Notes: generated by a model not told the origin, from the sequence alone. 17,406 nt of DNA from Acetofilamentum sp. (GCA_020722645.1 DYKL01000029.1:1-17406); one strand, 5' to 3'; positions 1 through 7,065 are shown, numbered from the stretch's first letter. A program made the numbers and translations.

Positions 1-360
1 TTTCACTGCCTGTTTCAGGTGTTTTTCACCCCTGCCTGTTTCAGGTGTTTTTCACCTGAAACTTTCAGGTGTTTTTCACCCCTGCCTGTTTCATGTGTTT
101 TTCACCTGAAACTTTCAGGTGTTTTTCACCCCTGCCTGTTTCAGGTGTTTTTCACCTGAAACTTTCAGGTGTTTTTCACCCCTGCCTGTTTCAGGTGTTT
201 TTCACCTGAAACTTCTCAGGTGTTTTTCACCCCTGCCTGTTTCAGGTGTTTTTCACCTGAAACTTTCAGGTGTTTTTCACCCCTGCCTGTTTCAGGTGTT
301 TTTCACCTGAAACTTTCAGGTGTTTTTCACCTGAAACTTTCAGGTGTTTTTCACCTGAAA
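1..360. repeat. Higher-order tandem array of CAGGTG hairpins
   Basis: The array has a basic 50-bp period (one unit is 51) made of two related subunits. Subunit A is a near-perfect hairpin with 9-bp arms TTTCAGGTG / CACCTGAAA around a TTTTT loop. Subunit B starts the same way but its right arm has become CACCCCTGCCTG. A copies lie at 39-61, 89-111 (one arm mismatch), 139-161, 189-211, 240-262, 290-312, 314-336 and 338-360; B copies begin at 13, 63, 113, 163, 213 and 264. B and A alternate, and the last two A copies follow each other directly with a 24-bp period. The array runs off the left edge, so its full length is unknown. Short open frames through it are repeat artefacts. No function is known. 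Confidence 0.95.
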
Positions 361-376
361 CTCTGATATTTTTTAC

Positions 377-399
377 AATCAGGTGAAAAACACATGATT
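377..399. repeat. Degenerate hairpin in the opposite loop sense beside the array
   Basis: The arms AATCAGGTG and CACATGATT surround an AAAAA loop, with one mismatch in the stem. This is the array hairpin read on the other strand (loop A5 rather than T5) with diverged ends. It probably belongs to the same repeat family as the array that ends 17 bp upstream. Confidence 0.7.
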
Positions 400-420
400 G
401 AGGCAGTAGCGGTTAGTATA

Positions 421-449
421 AAAAAAAACCGCATTTGCGGTCTTTTTTT
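421..449. terminator. Bidirectional intrinsic terminator after the Spy-like gene
   Basis: The hairpin has stem ACCGCA (428-433) and TGCGGT (436-441), flanked by a run of eight A on the left and seven T on the right. On the minus strand this gives a GC stem followed by a U run directly after the Spy-like gene, whose stop codon (448-450) overlaps the right-hand T run. The symmetry means it could also stop plus-strand transcription coming out of the repeat array. Confidence 0.85.
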
Positions 450-957
450 ATCTGTTTGGTTGTTTCGGTTTGTTTGGTTCTTTGTGTCCTTTTGGTCCGT
501 TGTTTGGTCCTTTTTTATCGGCTCGGTTGATTGTCCAGTTGTCAAAAGCCACTTTCTGTTTGTCATCAAGTAATTCTCTTACTTTATGATGATATTCAAT
601 ACTGGCAAGATGCAAGCTGAATGTCAAATCTGTAATTTCTTTAAGTTTTGCTTCTTTATCTTTCATTGTAGCATCACTTGCAATAAGACTATTAAGTTCC
701 GATTTTTTTATTTCAAGTTGAGCTTCAAGAGTTGTACTTTTCTTTTGCATTTCTATGTGAAGGTCTTCAATCTGTGTTTTTTGAGCATCAGTTAAGTCGG
801 GAATAATTTCCAGAAACATTAAACCTTGTGGTCCTTTCGGTCCGTAAGGTCTGTCCTGGTCTGTCGGTCGATTGTCATACTGTGCAAAACTTGTTGAAAT
901 TCCAATTGTTAAAATTAATAACAGGAAGCCTAATTTTTTTAATAGTGTGTTTTTCAT
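448..957 (-). CDS. Spy/CpxP-like periplasmic protein
   Basis: This encodes a 169-residue exported protein. Residues 1-25 form a signal peptide (Lys-rich start, hydrophobic core, cleavage likely after SFA-Q). The mature part is largely helical and carries two LTxxQ-like segments, DLTDAQKTQIEDL near residue 55 and LLDDKQKVAFDNW near residue 130, the hallmark of the Spy/CpxP/CnrX fold. The helix between them is rich in Lys and Glu. The last 25 residues are a low-complexity Pro/Lys/Asn/Gly tail. Family members act as periplasmic chaperones or envelope-stress or metal sensors; which role applies here cannot be told. The gene stands alone, with its own terminator at 421-449 and a 5' leader shared with the divergent cinA operon. 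The fold assignment is fairly secure, the function is inference. Confidence 0.8.
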   Translation of the reverse strand: MKNTLLKKLGFLLLILTIGISTSFAQYDNRPTDQDRPYGPKGPQGLMFLEIIPDLTDAQKTQIEDLHIEMQKKSTTLEAQLEIKKSELNSLIASDATMKDKEAKLKEITDLTFSLHLASIEYHHKVRELLDDKQKVAFDNWTINRADKKGPNNGPKGHKEPNKPKQPNR

Positions 958-1129
958 TTTTTTAAAATTTAAAAAGTTAATATTATCAGTTAATTTAATT
1001 TCCGGAAATTTTTTATTTAGTATTTAAACAATTAAAAAAAATAAAACTTGCGTTTTTTGTTGTTTTTTTATAAAACTATTGATATTTAATGAATTATGGC
1101 TGTTTGCGAAAACGTATTAATTTAAAATG

Positions 1130-1137
1130 CAAAAATA
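1130..1137 (-). promoter_or_regulatory. Possible -7 box for the Spy-like gene
   Basis: The minus strand reads TATTTTTG followed by CA, matching the Bacteroidota -7 consensus TAnnTTTG. No good TTTG box lies 19-21 bp upstream, and the leader to the start codon at 957 would be about 170 nt, so this is tentative. Confidence 0.35.
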
Positions 1138-1220
1138 AAAACATAAAAAAGTATTTTTTAAAATCATAGTTTTCAAAAAATCGTTTTTTTTCAATATAAT
1201 TGCACACAAATTTTATAAAA

Positions 1221-2474
1221 ATGAAAGCTGAAATTATAGCAGTAGGAAACGAAATTTTACAAGGTTTTACTCTTGATACGAATTCAAATTTTTTGGCTAA
1301 AAGATTAACCGAATTATCTTTTTCTGTTGAAAAAATAACTGTTATTCAAGACAAAAGACAAGACATAATTCAGGCATTGGACAGTTCGATAGGACATTGC
1401 GATTTAATTTTAATGACCGGAGGCTTAGGTCCGACTTCTGACGATATAACCAAAGAGGTCTTAGCAGAATATTTTGGTGGTCAGCTTGTTGAAAATAAAG
1501 ATGTTTTGAGTGACATTGAAAAATTAATATCTTCAAGAAATCTGCTGATGAACGAAAAAAATCAAAAACAGGCTCTTGTGCCTGATAATTGTATTGTTGT
1601 CAGAAACAAAAACGGCACAGCTCCGGCAATGATTTTCAATAAAAATAACACTTATCTGGTATCTATGCCCGGAGTTCCTTTTGAGATGAAAGAATTTTTT
1701 GAAAACGATATTTTGCTGTTTATAAAAGAAAATATTAATTTGACACCAATTCTGGTTAAAGTCATAAATGTTTTTGGTATTGCTGAGTCAGTATTAGCCG
1801 AAAAATTAACTGATTTTGAAAAAAATCTTCCCGAAAACATTGTAATTGCATATTTACCAGCACCCGAAGGCATCAGGCTTAAACTTACCGGAAAGGGTAG
1901 CAATTTTGATGATTTGAACACTGGGTTAGATAAACTTGCTCAAAATCTTAAAATGATTATTTCAGATAATTTTGTAGGTTTTGATGATGATACAATTGAA
2001 ATCGTGCCGGGAAAATTACTTAAAGAAAAAAAATTGACTGTTTCAACAGCCGAAAGTTGTACCGGCGGATTAATAGCCCACAAAATAACATCCCAGTCGG
2101 GTAGTTCGGAATATTTCAAAGGAAGTATAGTTTCATACAGCAATGAAGCGAAAATAAATATTCTGGGAGTTAATCCCCGAACATTAGAAGAATTTGGTGC
2201 AGTCAGCAAACAAACCGTCGAAGAAATGGCAACAGGTGCAATCAGATTATTTAAAACCGATTATGCAGTCGCTGTTTCGGGTATAGCAGGACCAACGGGA
2301 GGAACTGAGACAAAACCTGTCGGAACAACTTGGATTGCAGTAGCGTCAAAAAATAAAGTAGAATCTTTTGAATTTCATTTTGGAAAATTAAGAGATATAA
2401 ATATTCGAAGAGCAGCTGCAAATGCACTTTTTAAATTATTAAATGTAGTAAAATCCGAAATTGATAGAAATTGA
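1221..2474 (+). CDS. cinA: CinA-like protein (NMN amidohydrolase / competence-damage inducible family)
   Basis: This is a two-domain CinA of 417 residues, the usual length. The N-terminal molybdopterin-binding-like (COG1058) domain begins MKAEIIAVGNEIL and carries MTGGLGPTSDDITKE near residues 65-79. The C-terminal PncC domain (about 270-415) has TAESCTGGLIAHKI and VSGIAGPTGGTE, the regions holding the nucleophilic Ser and substrate-binding loops. PncC deamidates nicotinamide mononucleotide to nicotinate mononucleotide in pyridine nucleotide recycling; the N-terminal domain of full-length homologues has ADP-ribose pyrophosphatase activity. The ATG at 1221 is preferred over a TTG at 1200 because family members start at the MKAEII motif. 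It is the first gene of a tight operon, its TGA overlapping the next gene's TTG by four bases. Confidence 0.95.
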   Translation: MKAEIIAVGNEILQGFTLDTNSNFLAKRLTELSFSVEKITVIQDKRQDIIQALDSSIGHCDLILMTGGLGPTSDDITKEVLAEYFGGQLVENKDVLSDIEKLISSRNLLMNEKNQKQALVPDNCIVVRNKNGTAPAMIFNKNNTYLVSMPGVPFEMKEFFENDILLFIKENINLTPILVKVINVFGIAESVLAEKLTDFEKNLPENIVIAYLPAPEGIRLKLTGKGSNFDDLNTGLDKLAQNLKMIISDNFVGFDDDTIEIVPGKLLKEKKLTVSTAESCTGGLIAHKITSQSGSSEYFKGSIVSYSNEAKINILGVNPRTLEEFGAVSKQTVEEMATGAIRLFKTDYAVAVSGIAGPTGGTETKPVGTTWIAVASKNKVESFEFHFGKLRDINIRRAAANALFKLLNVVKSEIDRN

Positions 2475-3193
2475 GTATTTACGATAAAATATTAAAATGT
2501 GATAAAAAAATATTAGTTGTATTGATTGACCCCGACAAAGTTTCAAACAGCTATCTTGGCAAAATTTTAAAATATTCTGAAAATTTTATTGATTTTATTT
2601 TTGTAGGAGGAAGCATAGTCAATAATTCTACAGATGATTTGGTCTTAAAATTAAAGAAAAATACAAAAACACCAATCATCATTTTTCCTGGAAATCCCTC
2701 ACAAATATCGTATAAAGCAGATGCAATTTTATATTTATCTTTAATTTCGGGACGTAATCCGGATTATTTAATAGGTCATCACGTAAATTCCGCTTATTCA
2801 TTAAAAAAGAGCAAAATAGAAGTTATCCCGACAGGTTATATTTTAATTAAAAGCAATAAAATAAGCACAACAGAGTACATCAGCAATACAAAACCAATTC
2901 CAAACGATAAACCGGAAATTGTTGTTTCAACTGCAGTTGCAGGTGAATTGTTGGGAATGAAGATGATTTACCTCGAAGCCGGAAGCGGAGCCGACGATAC
3001 TGTTAATTCTGAAATCATCAAAAAAGTCAAAAACAACATTTCAATTCCTTTGGCAGTCGGAGGTGGAATCAAAAATACAGATGATTTATACAAAACAGCT
3101 GTTTCAGGATCCGATGTTTTAGTTGTTGGTACTGCTTTTGAAGATGATGCAGACCTCATACCTGAATTTTATAAAACCTTAAAAAAGATTTGA
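2471..3193 (+). CDS. Geranylgeranylglyceryl phosphate synthase (PcrB/GGGPS family)
   Basis: This encodes a 240-residue TIM-barrel prenyltransferase. Visible family motifs are VVLIDPDKV (residues 17-24, glycerol-1-phosphate and Mg side), IFVGGSIV (43-50), IIIFPGNPSQIS (69-80), LYLSLISGRNPDYLIGHH (87-104), VIPTGYILI (118-126), IYLEAGSGA (166-174), PLAVGGGIK (193-201) and VLVVGTAFE (216-224). The family joins sn-glycerol-1-phosphate to a polyprenyl diphosphate; archaea use it for ether lipids, and many Bacteroidota carry a GGGPS-type copy whose physiological product is less clear. The start is TTG at 2471 inside the cinA stop (TTGA), suggesting translational coupling. Length and the MSIYDKIL start fit the family. 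It is followed after 4 bp by the dus gene. Confidence 0.92.
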   Translation: MSIYDKILKCDKKILVVLIDPDKVSNSYLGKILKYSENFIDFIFVGGSIVNNSTDDLVLKLKKNTKTPIIIFPGNPSQISYKADAILYLSLISGRNPDYLIGHHVNSAYSLKKSKIEVIPTGYILIKSNKISTTEYISNTKPIPNDKPEIVVSTAVAGELLGMKMIYLEAGSGADDTVNSEIIKKVKNNISIPLAVGGGIKNTDDLYKTAVSGSDVLVVGTAFEDDADLIPEFYKTLKKI

Positions 3194-3197
3194 GAAA

Positions 3198-4181
3198 TTG
3201 CTTAAAATCGGACAAATAGAAATAAAAGATTTTCCGTTACTTCTAGCCCCTATGGAAGATATTACCGAGCCATCTTTCAGATATTTGTGCAAAAAATTTG
3301 GAGCAGATATTATGTACACTGAATTTATAGCATCAGAAGCGCTGATTCGCAATGTTGAAAAAAGTTATAAAAAATTATCAATATTGGACTACGAAAGGCC
3401 GGTCGGAATACAATTATACGGACATCAGATAGACGCAATGGTTGAAGCGGCAAAAATAGCAGCCGAAGCAAAACCGGATATTATTGACCTGAATTTCGGC
3501 TGTCCCGTAAAAAAAATAGCAACAAGAGGTGCAGGTGCCGGTATGCTCAGAGATATTCCGAAAATGATAGAAATGGCTAAGCAGATAGTTAAAGCAGTTG
3601 ATATTCCTGTTACAGTAAAAACAAGATTAGGCTGGGACTCTGATTCAATTGTAATTGAAGAAGTGGCACAAAGACTACAAGATGCAGGCATTCAGGCATT
3701 GACAATTCACGGCAGAACCAGAGCACAGCTCTACAAGGGAGAAGCTGACTGGACTCTGATAGGAAAAATAAAAAATAATCCATCCATCAAAATACCTGTA
3801 ATAGGCAATGGAGATGTAAACAGTCCCGAAAAAGCAAAAGAAATGTTTCAGAAATACAATGTTGATGCAATAATGATAGGCAGAGCTTCAATAGGACATC
3901 CTCATATATTTTCAGAAATAAAGCATTTTTTGAAAACCAACGAAAAATTGCCTGAATTATCAGTCTCACAAAAAGTTGAATTAGCTAAAGAGCATCTGTT
4001 ACAATCATTAAAATGGAAAGGATCTCCCAGAGGAATTTATGAAATGAGGCGACATTATACATTATATTTTAAATCATTACCCAATTTCAAAGAATTTAAA
4101 CTCAAACTTGTAACCTCTGAAAACATTGATGAAATATGTGATACACTTGAAAATATTAAAAAAAATTATTCTGATTTTTAG
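3198..4181 (+). CDS. dusB: tRNA-dihydrouridine synthase, DusB type
   Basis: This encodes a 327-residue FMN-dependent reductase that converts specific uridines of the tRNA D-loop to dihydrouridine using NAD(P)H. Motifs in order are LLLAPMEDITEPSFR (residues 14-28, FMN site), YTEFIASEAL (40-49), IDLNFGCPVKKI (96-107) with the catalytic Cys102, TVKTRLGWD (139-147), LTIHGRTRAQLYKGEADW (168-185), PVIGNGDV (200-207) and IMIGRASIGHP (225-235). The C-terminal helical tRNA-binding domain contains RGIYEMRRHYTLYFK. The start is TTG at 3198, 4 bp after the GGGPS stop, giving MLKIGQIEI; no ATG lies upstream of the first conserved motif. It is the third gene of the operon, and a weak AT-only hairpin follows it. 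Confidence 0.95.
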   Translation: MLKIGQIEIKDFPLLLAPMEDITEPSFRYLCKKFGADIMYTEFIASEALIRNVEKSYKKLSILDYERPVGIQLYGHQIDAMVEAAKIAAEAKPDIIDLNFGCPVKKIATRGAGAGMLRDIPKMIEMAKQIVKAVDIPVTVKTRLGWDSDSIVIEEVAQRLQDAGIQALTIHGRTRAQLYKGEADWTLIGKIKNNPSIKIPVIGNGDVNSPEKAKEMFQKYNVDAIMIGRASIGHPHIFSEIKHFLKTNEKLPELSVSQKVELAKEHLLQSLKWKGSPRGIYEMRRHYTLYFKSLPNFKEFKLKLVTSENIDEICDTLENIKKNYSDF

Positions 4182-4212
4182 AAAAATATTTTTTATTTAA
4201 AAATAAAACATA

Positions 4213-4220
4213 TATTTTTG
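4213..4220 (+). promoter_or_regulatory. -7 box (TATTTTTG) of the Dabb gene
   Basis: TATTTTTG matches TAnnTTTG and lies 25 bp before the ATG at 4246, suggesting the Dabb gene is transcribed separately from the dus operon. The -33 region is weak. Confidence 0.5.
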
Positions 4221-4507
4221 AAAATCAAAATAAAACATTTCTTTTATGCTGAAACACATTGTAATGTTTAAATTGAATTCTTTGTTAAATAAATCCGAAA
4301 CCGAAAAGGCTAAAAAAGAAATAATTGAAGCATTAAGTAAATTGCCGGATAAAATCAAAGAAATAAAATCATACAGCATTAAAGAAAATGAATTATATAG
4401 AAACGGAGCAGCTGATATTATACTAATATCAGAGTTTGAAAATGAAGAAGATTTGAATTCATACAGAAAAAATGAAGAACATATGGTCTTGGTTTAAAAC
4501 CGCTGAA

Positions 4508-4531
4508 ATTTCAGGTGCGGACACCTGAAAT
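4508..4531. repeat. CAGGTG-core hairpin inside the 110-bp element
   Basis: The perfect 10-bp stem ATTTCAGGTG / CACCTGAAAT closes a CGGA loop. The nine inner pairs are identical to the arms of the tandem array at 1-360; only the loop differs (CGGA instead of TTTTT). Confidence 0.9.
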
Positions 4532-4546
4532 GTCGGTAATACGCGC

Positions 4547-4572
4547 TTTTGTCGGTGTCCCCACCGACAAAA
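4547..4572. repeat. GTCGGTG-core hairpin inside the 110-bp element
   Basis: The perfect 11-bp stem TTTTGTCGGTG / CACCGACAAAA closes a TCCC loop. With the 4508-4531 hairpin it makes up most of the interior of the element. Its T/A-flanked GC stem might act as a transcription terminator, but that is inference. Confidence 0.85.
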
Positions 4573-4753
4573 TCAACAGGTTTAAACCAATACCGAACAT
4601 ATAAAAGTACTAAATTTAATAGCAAAATACAAAGAAAATTCATATTATACAGATTATTGGGACTAATAAATTTTTTTTAAGATTTTTTTATTTATTATTT
4701 TTTTTTACATTAGCCAGAAATTTTAATTGTTTTTTGAATGCAATATAATATAT

Positions 4754-5311
4754 ATGTTTGATAATAAGTTATTTAATGAATTTATAAAAAGCGAAATTTC
4801 AGAAAACGATAAAATAGTTTCGCAATATTCAGGTAATTTTGGTCAGGCTGTTGTAAAAGATTATGCATTCAAATTATCAAAACTTTCGGCAGAATATAAT
4901 GTAACGCAAAGAAGAATATTTTATGTTTTTGTTGAATTAGCCCAGAATGTAGGATTTTATTCAGATAATTATGAAGAAATTGACGGTAAAAAAGTAGGAA
5001 TAGGAAGTTTTATTATTTACGAAAATGAACAATATTACGGATTTATTTTGGGAAATGTTATTAACAGTGAAGCCTTAAACGTTCTTGAACGTAAATGTAG
5101 AATAATAAATAGTTTAGACAGAGATTCATTGCGGGAATTCAAAAGACATCAAAGAAATTTAATACCAGGCACAAACGGAGGGGCACATATAGGTCTGATT
5201 ATGGTGGCGTTAACGACACGTGAAAAATTAGACTACAAAATTTTAAAAATCAATGATAATTTCTCATTTTTCAGCATAAATGTTAAATTAGAAAAAGAAA
5301 AAGTAGATTAA
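4754..5311 (+). CDS. SiaB-like protein kinase (DUF6272 family)
   Basis: This encodes a 185-residue cytosolic protein. The ATG at 4754 is preferred to a TTG at 4727, since the protein then begins MFDNKLFNEFIKSE as expected for the family. It shows VFVELAQNVGFYSD (N-box-like, in the helix typical of GHKL-type kinase folds), a glycine-containing stretch DGKKVGIGSFIIYE, and NGGAHIGLIMVALTTREKL near the end. SiaB of Pseudomonas phosphorylates SiaC on a threonine; family members in Bacteroidota are usually annotated SiaB family protein kinase or DUF6272. The two genes immediately downstream are SiaC-like, which strongly supports the assignment. The gap to the first SiaC gene is 85 bp and holds its own promoter box, so kinase and substrate may be regulated separately. 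No SiaA-type PP2C phosphatase or GGDEF gene is nearby. Confidence 0.8.
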   Translation: MFDNKLFNEFIKSEISENDKIVSQYSGNFGQAVVKDYAFKLSKLSAEYNVTQRRIFYVFVELAQNVGFYSDNYEEIDGKKVGIGSFIIYENEQYYGFILGNVINSEALNVLERKCRIINSLDRDSLREFKRHQRNLIPGTNGGAHIGLIMVALTTREKLDYKILKINDNFSFFSINVKLEKEKVD

Positions 5312-5366
5312 ATTTTACATTTTTGAAAAATTGGTATTATAATTGTTTTTTTACAAAATAAATTAT

Positions 5367-5374
5367 TATTTTTG
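5367..5374 (+). promoter_or_regulatory. -7 box (TATTTTTG) of the siaC operon
   Basis: TATTTTTG followed by CAC matches TAnnTTTG. A TTG at 5343-5345 lies 21 bp upstream as a candidate -33 element. It is 22 bp before the ATG at 5397 and would drive siaC1, siaC2 and the DUF481-like gene. Confidence 0.65.
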
Positions 5375-5396
5375 CACAAGTAAATTTATAAATAAT

Positions 5397-5795
5397 ATGG
5401 CAGAATTAGAAGACATAATAATAGAAGGGTCTCATAAAAATTTCTTTACGCCAAACGTAAATTTCAATTTACAAACAGGAATTTGTGAAATTTCGGGAGA
5501 ATCTTTTTTGGAAAATACGGTCGAATTTTATCAGCCTCTTATTGATTGGTTAAAAGTTTATACTACCGAAATTAAAAAACCCTTAGCATTTATTATTAAA
5601 TTGACTTACTACAATACAAGTACTTCAAGATGTCTTTTGGATATTCTTAATATTATAAAAGAATTTGAAAATAACGATGGAGAAGTAGTTGTTAATTGGC
5701 ATTATGACGAAAATGACATTGATATGGAAGAAGATATAGAAGATTATATGATTGATACAGGTTTAAAAATTAATTTAATTCCAGAAAGCGAATAA
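5397..5795 (+). CDS. SiaC-like regulatory phosphoprotein 1 (DUF1987)
   Basis: This encodes a 132-residue protein starting at ATG 5397; an upstream in-frame TTG is unlikely because it lies before the promoter box. Conserved features are TPNVNFNLQTGICEISGESF (18-37), NTVEFYQPLIDWL (40-52), KLTYYNTSTSRCLLDIL (68-84) and VVVNWHYDENDIDM (97-110). In Pseudomonas SiaC the threonine of the NTSS motif (Thr68) is phosphorylated by SiaB and dephosphorylated by SiaA, and the unphosphorylated form activates the diguanylate cyclase SiaD. The equivalent here is Thr74. It is the first gene of a compact operon; the next gene, a paralogue, starts 2 bp after its stop. Confidence 0.85.
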   Translation: MAELEDIIIEGSHKNFFTPNVNFNLQTGICEISGESFLENTVEFYQPLIDWLKVYTTEIKKPLAFIIKLTYYNTSTSRCLLDILNIIKEFENNDGEVVVNWHYDENDIDMEEDIEDYMIDTGLKINLIPESE

Positions 5796-5797
5796 TT

Positions 5798-6181
5798 ATG
5801 AACGATATTCACATAATAGCAGTTAGAGGTATATATATTGCTCCGGCAGTAGATTTTTATGCATCAACAGGTGTTTGTACATTAGAGGGAGAATCATTTT
5901 TGGAAGAAACTTCAAATTTTTATGCCCCTCTTCTTGATTGGCTAAATGATTACATTGAAACAAAAAATCCTATCACCTTCAATATAAGACTTACTTATTT
6001 TAATACCAGTACTTCAAAATGGATTCTGAATATTTTACACACTCTCAAATTATATTCTAATAATGGCGGAACAGTTAAAGTTAATTGGTACTATCTTCCC
6101 GACGATATTGATATGTCGGAAGAAATTGACGATTACATAGTGGATAGCGGTGTTAGCATTAACAAAATAGTTATTGAGTAA
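5798..6181 (+). CDS. SiaC-like regulatory phosphoprotein 2 (DUF1987)
   Basis: This encodes a 127-residue paralogue of the preceding gene, about half identical by eye across the whole length. It shares GESFLEET..FYAPLLDWL, IRLTYFNTSTSKWILNIL with candidate phosphosite Thr70, VKVNWYYLPDDIDMSEEI and the acidic helix before the last strand. The N-terminal motif differs most (IAPAVDFYASTGVC instead of TPNVNFNLQTGIC). The tandem arrangement with a 2-bp gap points to local duplication and co-translation. Keeping the NTSTS motif in both copies suggests both can be switched by the upstream kinase, but divergence elsewhere suggests different binding partners. The DUF481-like gene starts 10 bp downstream. 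Confidence 0.83.
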   Translation: MNDIHIIAVRGIYIAPAVDFYASTGVCTLEGESFLEETSNFYAPLLDWLNDYIETKNPITFNIRLTYFNTSTSKWILNILHTLKLYSNNGGTVKVNWYYLPDDIDMSEEIDDYIVDSGVSINKIVIE

Positions 6182-6191
6182 AATATTTTTG

Positions 6192-6995
6192 ATGAAAGTA
6201 TTACATTTGTTTTTTTTATTATTCATCGGATTCTCATATTATTCTTCTGCACAACTCGTTAATATTGAAAAAAAAAGAATTGCTTACAAAGAAGGTTTTC
6301 AAGGCAATATAAATTTTTCTTTCAACATTATTCAAAACACAAGCAAAATTACTCAAGGCTCAAACACAACACACCTGCAATTTGTTAAAAAAAAACATAC
6401 TTTTTTGATTCTCAACGACTATACAATTATGAAAGTTAAGAGCGAAAATGACAAATATGACCTTATAGACCAGAATTTTCAACATTTCAGATACAACTAT
6501 TCAATAATTGATACAAACAAATTTAATTTTGAGTTTTTTATTCAAAGACAACAAAATAAAATAAAATACATTGATTTACGATTTTTGACAGGTACGGGAT
6601 TAAGATTTTGCATTTTTGACAATGAATTTGCCAGTTTTTATATTGCACCACTTTTTATGTATGAAAACGAAATTTTAAGCGATAGCGCCCATACCAATAC
6701 TAAAATGATAAAAGCAAGCATTTACAGTTCTTTTGGTTTTGTATTGACTGACAAAGTTTGTTTTAATAACGTTATATACTATCAGCCTGCATTGGTTGAT
6801 TTAGCGTCTATGAATAATTTCGAACCCGTTGAAGATTTCAGACTTTTTTCGGAATCCTCATTAAGCTTTCAGATTTTTAAAAAAATTCATTTTGCAATGG
6901 TTTTTGAATTGGCTTATGATTCAAGACCGCCTGACGAACTAATTGATAAACCTTTGTTTTACAATTTAAAAAATGAATTGATTTTTAAATTTTAA
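6192..6995 (+). CDS. DUF481-like outer-membrane beta-barrel protein
   Basis: This encodes a 267-residue exported protein. The ATG at 6192 gives a clean signal peptide (MKVLHLFFLLFIGFSYYSSAQ); a TTG at 6174 inside the previous gene would add MSKIFL and is less likely. The mature chain has no long hydrophobic helices but many alternating strands with aromatic ends (FQGNINFSFNI, RFLTGTGLRFCIF, FYIAPLFMYENEI, AMVFELAYDSRPP) and ends in a terminal Phe (NELIFKF), typical of outer-membrane barrels. The pattern fits DUF481 (YdiY-like). It sits 10 bp behind siaC2 and is probably co-transcribed with it; a functional link to the SiaC switch is inference. Confidence 0.75.
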   Translation: MKVLHLFFLLFIGFSYYSSAQLVNIEKKRIAYKEGFQGNINFSFNIIQNTSKITQGSNTTHLQFVKKKHTFLILNDYTIMKVKSENDKYDLIDQNFQHFRYNYSIIDTNKFNFEFFIQRQQNKIKYIDLRFLTGTGLRFCIFDNEFASFYIAPLFMYENEILSDSAHTNTKMIKASIYSSFGFVLTDKVCFNNVIYYQPALVDLASMNNFEPVEDFRLFSESSLSFQIFKKIHFAMVFELAYDSRPPDELIDKPLFYNLKNELIFKF

Positions 6996-7023
6996 AAAAA
7001 TATGTTTAGATTTCAAAAATTTA

Positions 7024-7031
7024 TATTTTTG
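7024..7031 (+). promoter_or_regulatory. -7 box (TATTTTTG) of ssb
   Basis: TATTTTTG followed by CA lies 34 bp upstream of the ssb ATG at 7066 and matches TAnnTTTG. The -33 element is not clear. Confidence 0.6.
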
Positions 7032-7065
7032 CAAAGTAGAAAAATTAAAATTAAAATATAGAAAA

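Larger units (their letters stand above)
4485..4594. mobile_element. 110-bp MITE-like element with 14-bp TIRs and 8-bp target duplication
   Basis: The ends are GGTCTTGGTTTAAA (4485-4498) and TTTAAACCAATACC (4581-4594), inverted copies with one mismatch. It is bordered by the direct repeat GAACATAT at 4477-4484 and 4595-4602. The interior has no coding capacity but has two strong hairpins, at 4508-4531 (core CAGGTG/CACCTG) and 4547-4572 (core GTCGGTG/CACCGAC). It is clearly richer in G+C than its surroundings. It interrupts the Dabb gene, and its left end supplies the premature stop. The autonomous partner is not in the window, so the transposase family is unknown. Confidence 0.9.
4246..4666 (+). 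pseudogene. Dabb (stress-responsive A/B barrel) domain gene split by a MITE-like insertion
   Basis: The left part (4246-4484) reads MLKHIVMFKLNSLLNKSE... to ...YRKNEEH, the first 79 residues of a ferredoxin-like Dabb protein: opening strand LKHIVMFKL, central ADIILISEFE, then the loop before the last helix. The frame then enters the element at 4485 and stops at 4495-4497. The missing end lies beyond it: from 4595 the frame reads EHIKVLNLIAKYKENS... and stops at 4664-4666. Joining across one copy of the 8-bp duplication GAACATAT gives a continuous 100-residue protein, the normal Dabb length. The 83-residue product that could still be made lacks the final helix and strand and is probably not functional. 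Dabb proteins are small dimers, mostly of unknown function. Confidence 0.9.

Noticed and set aside
1..360. CRISPR array
   Set aside because: The repeats are contiguous palindromes with no unique spacers, and no cas genes are present.
119..366. Two small proteins of 63-65 residues with repeating FRCFSP/GVFH motifs
   Set aside because: The frames are by-products of the 50-bp repeat, with no start context or similarity to proteins; the same repeat is open in several frames.
4182..4212. Terminator after dus
   Set aside because: Only A/T pairing around TTTTTATTT / AAAATAAAA is present, which is weak in DNA this rich in A and T.
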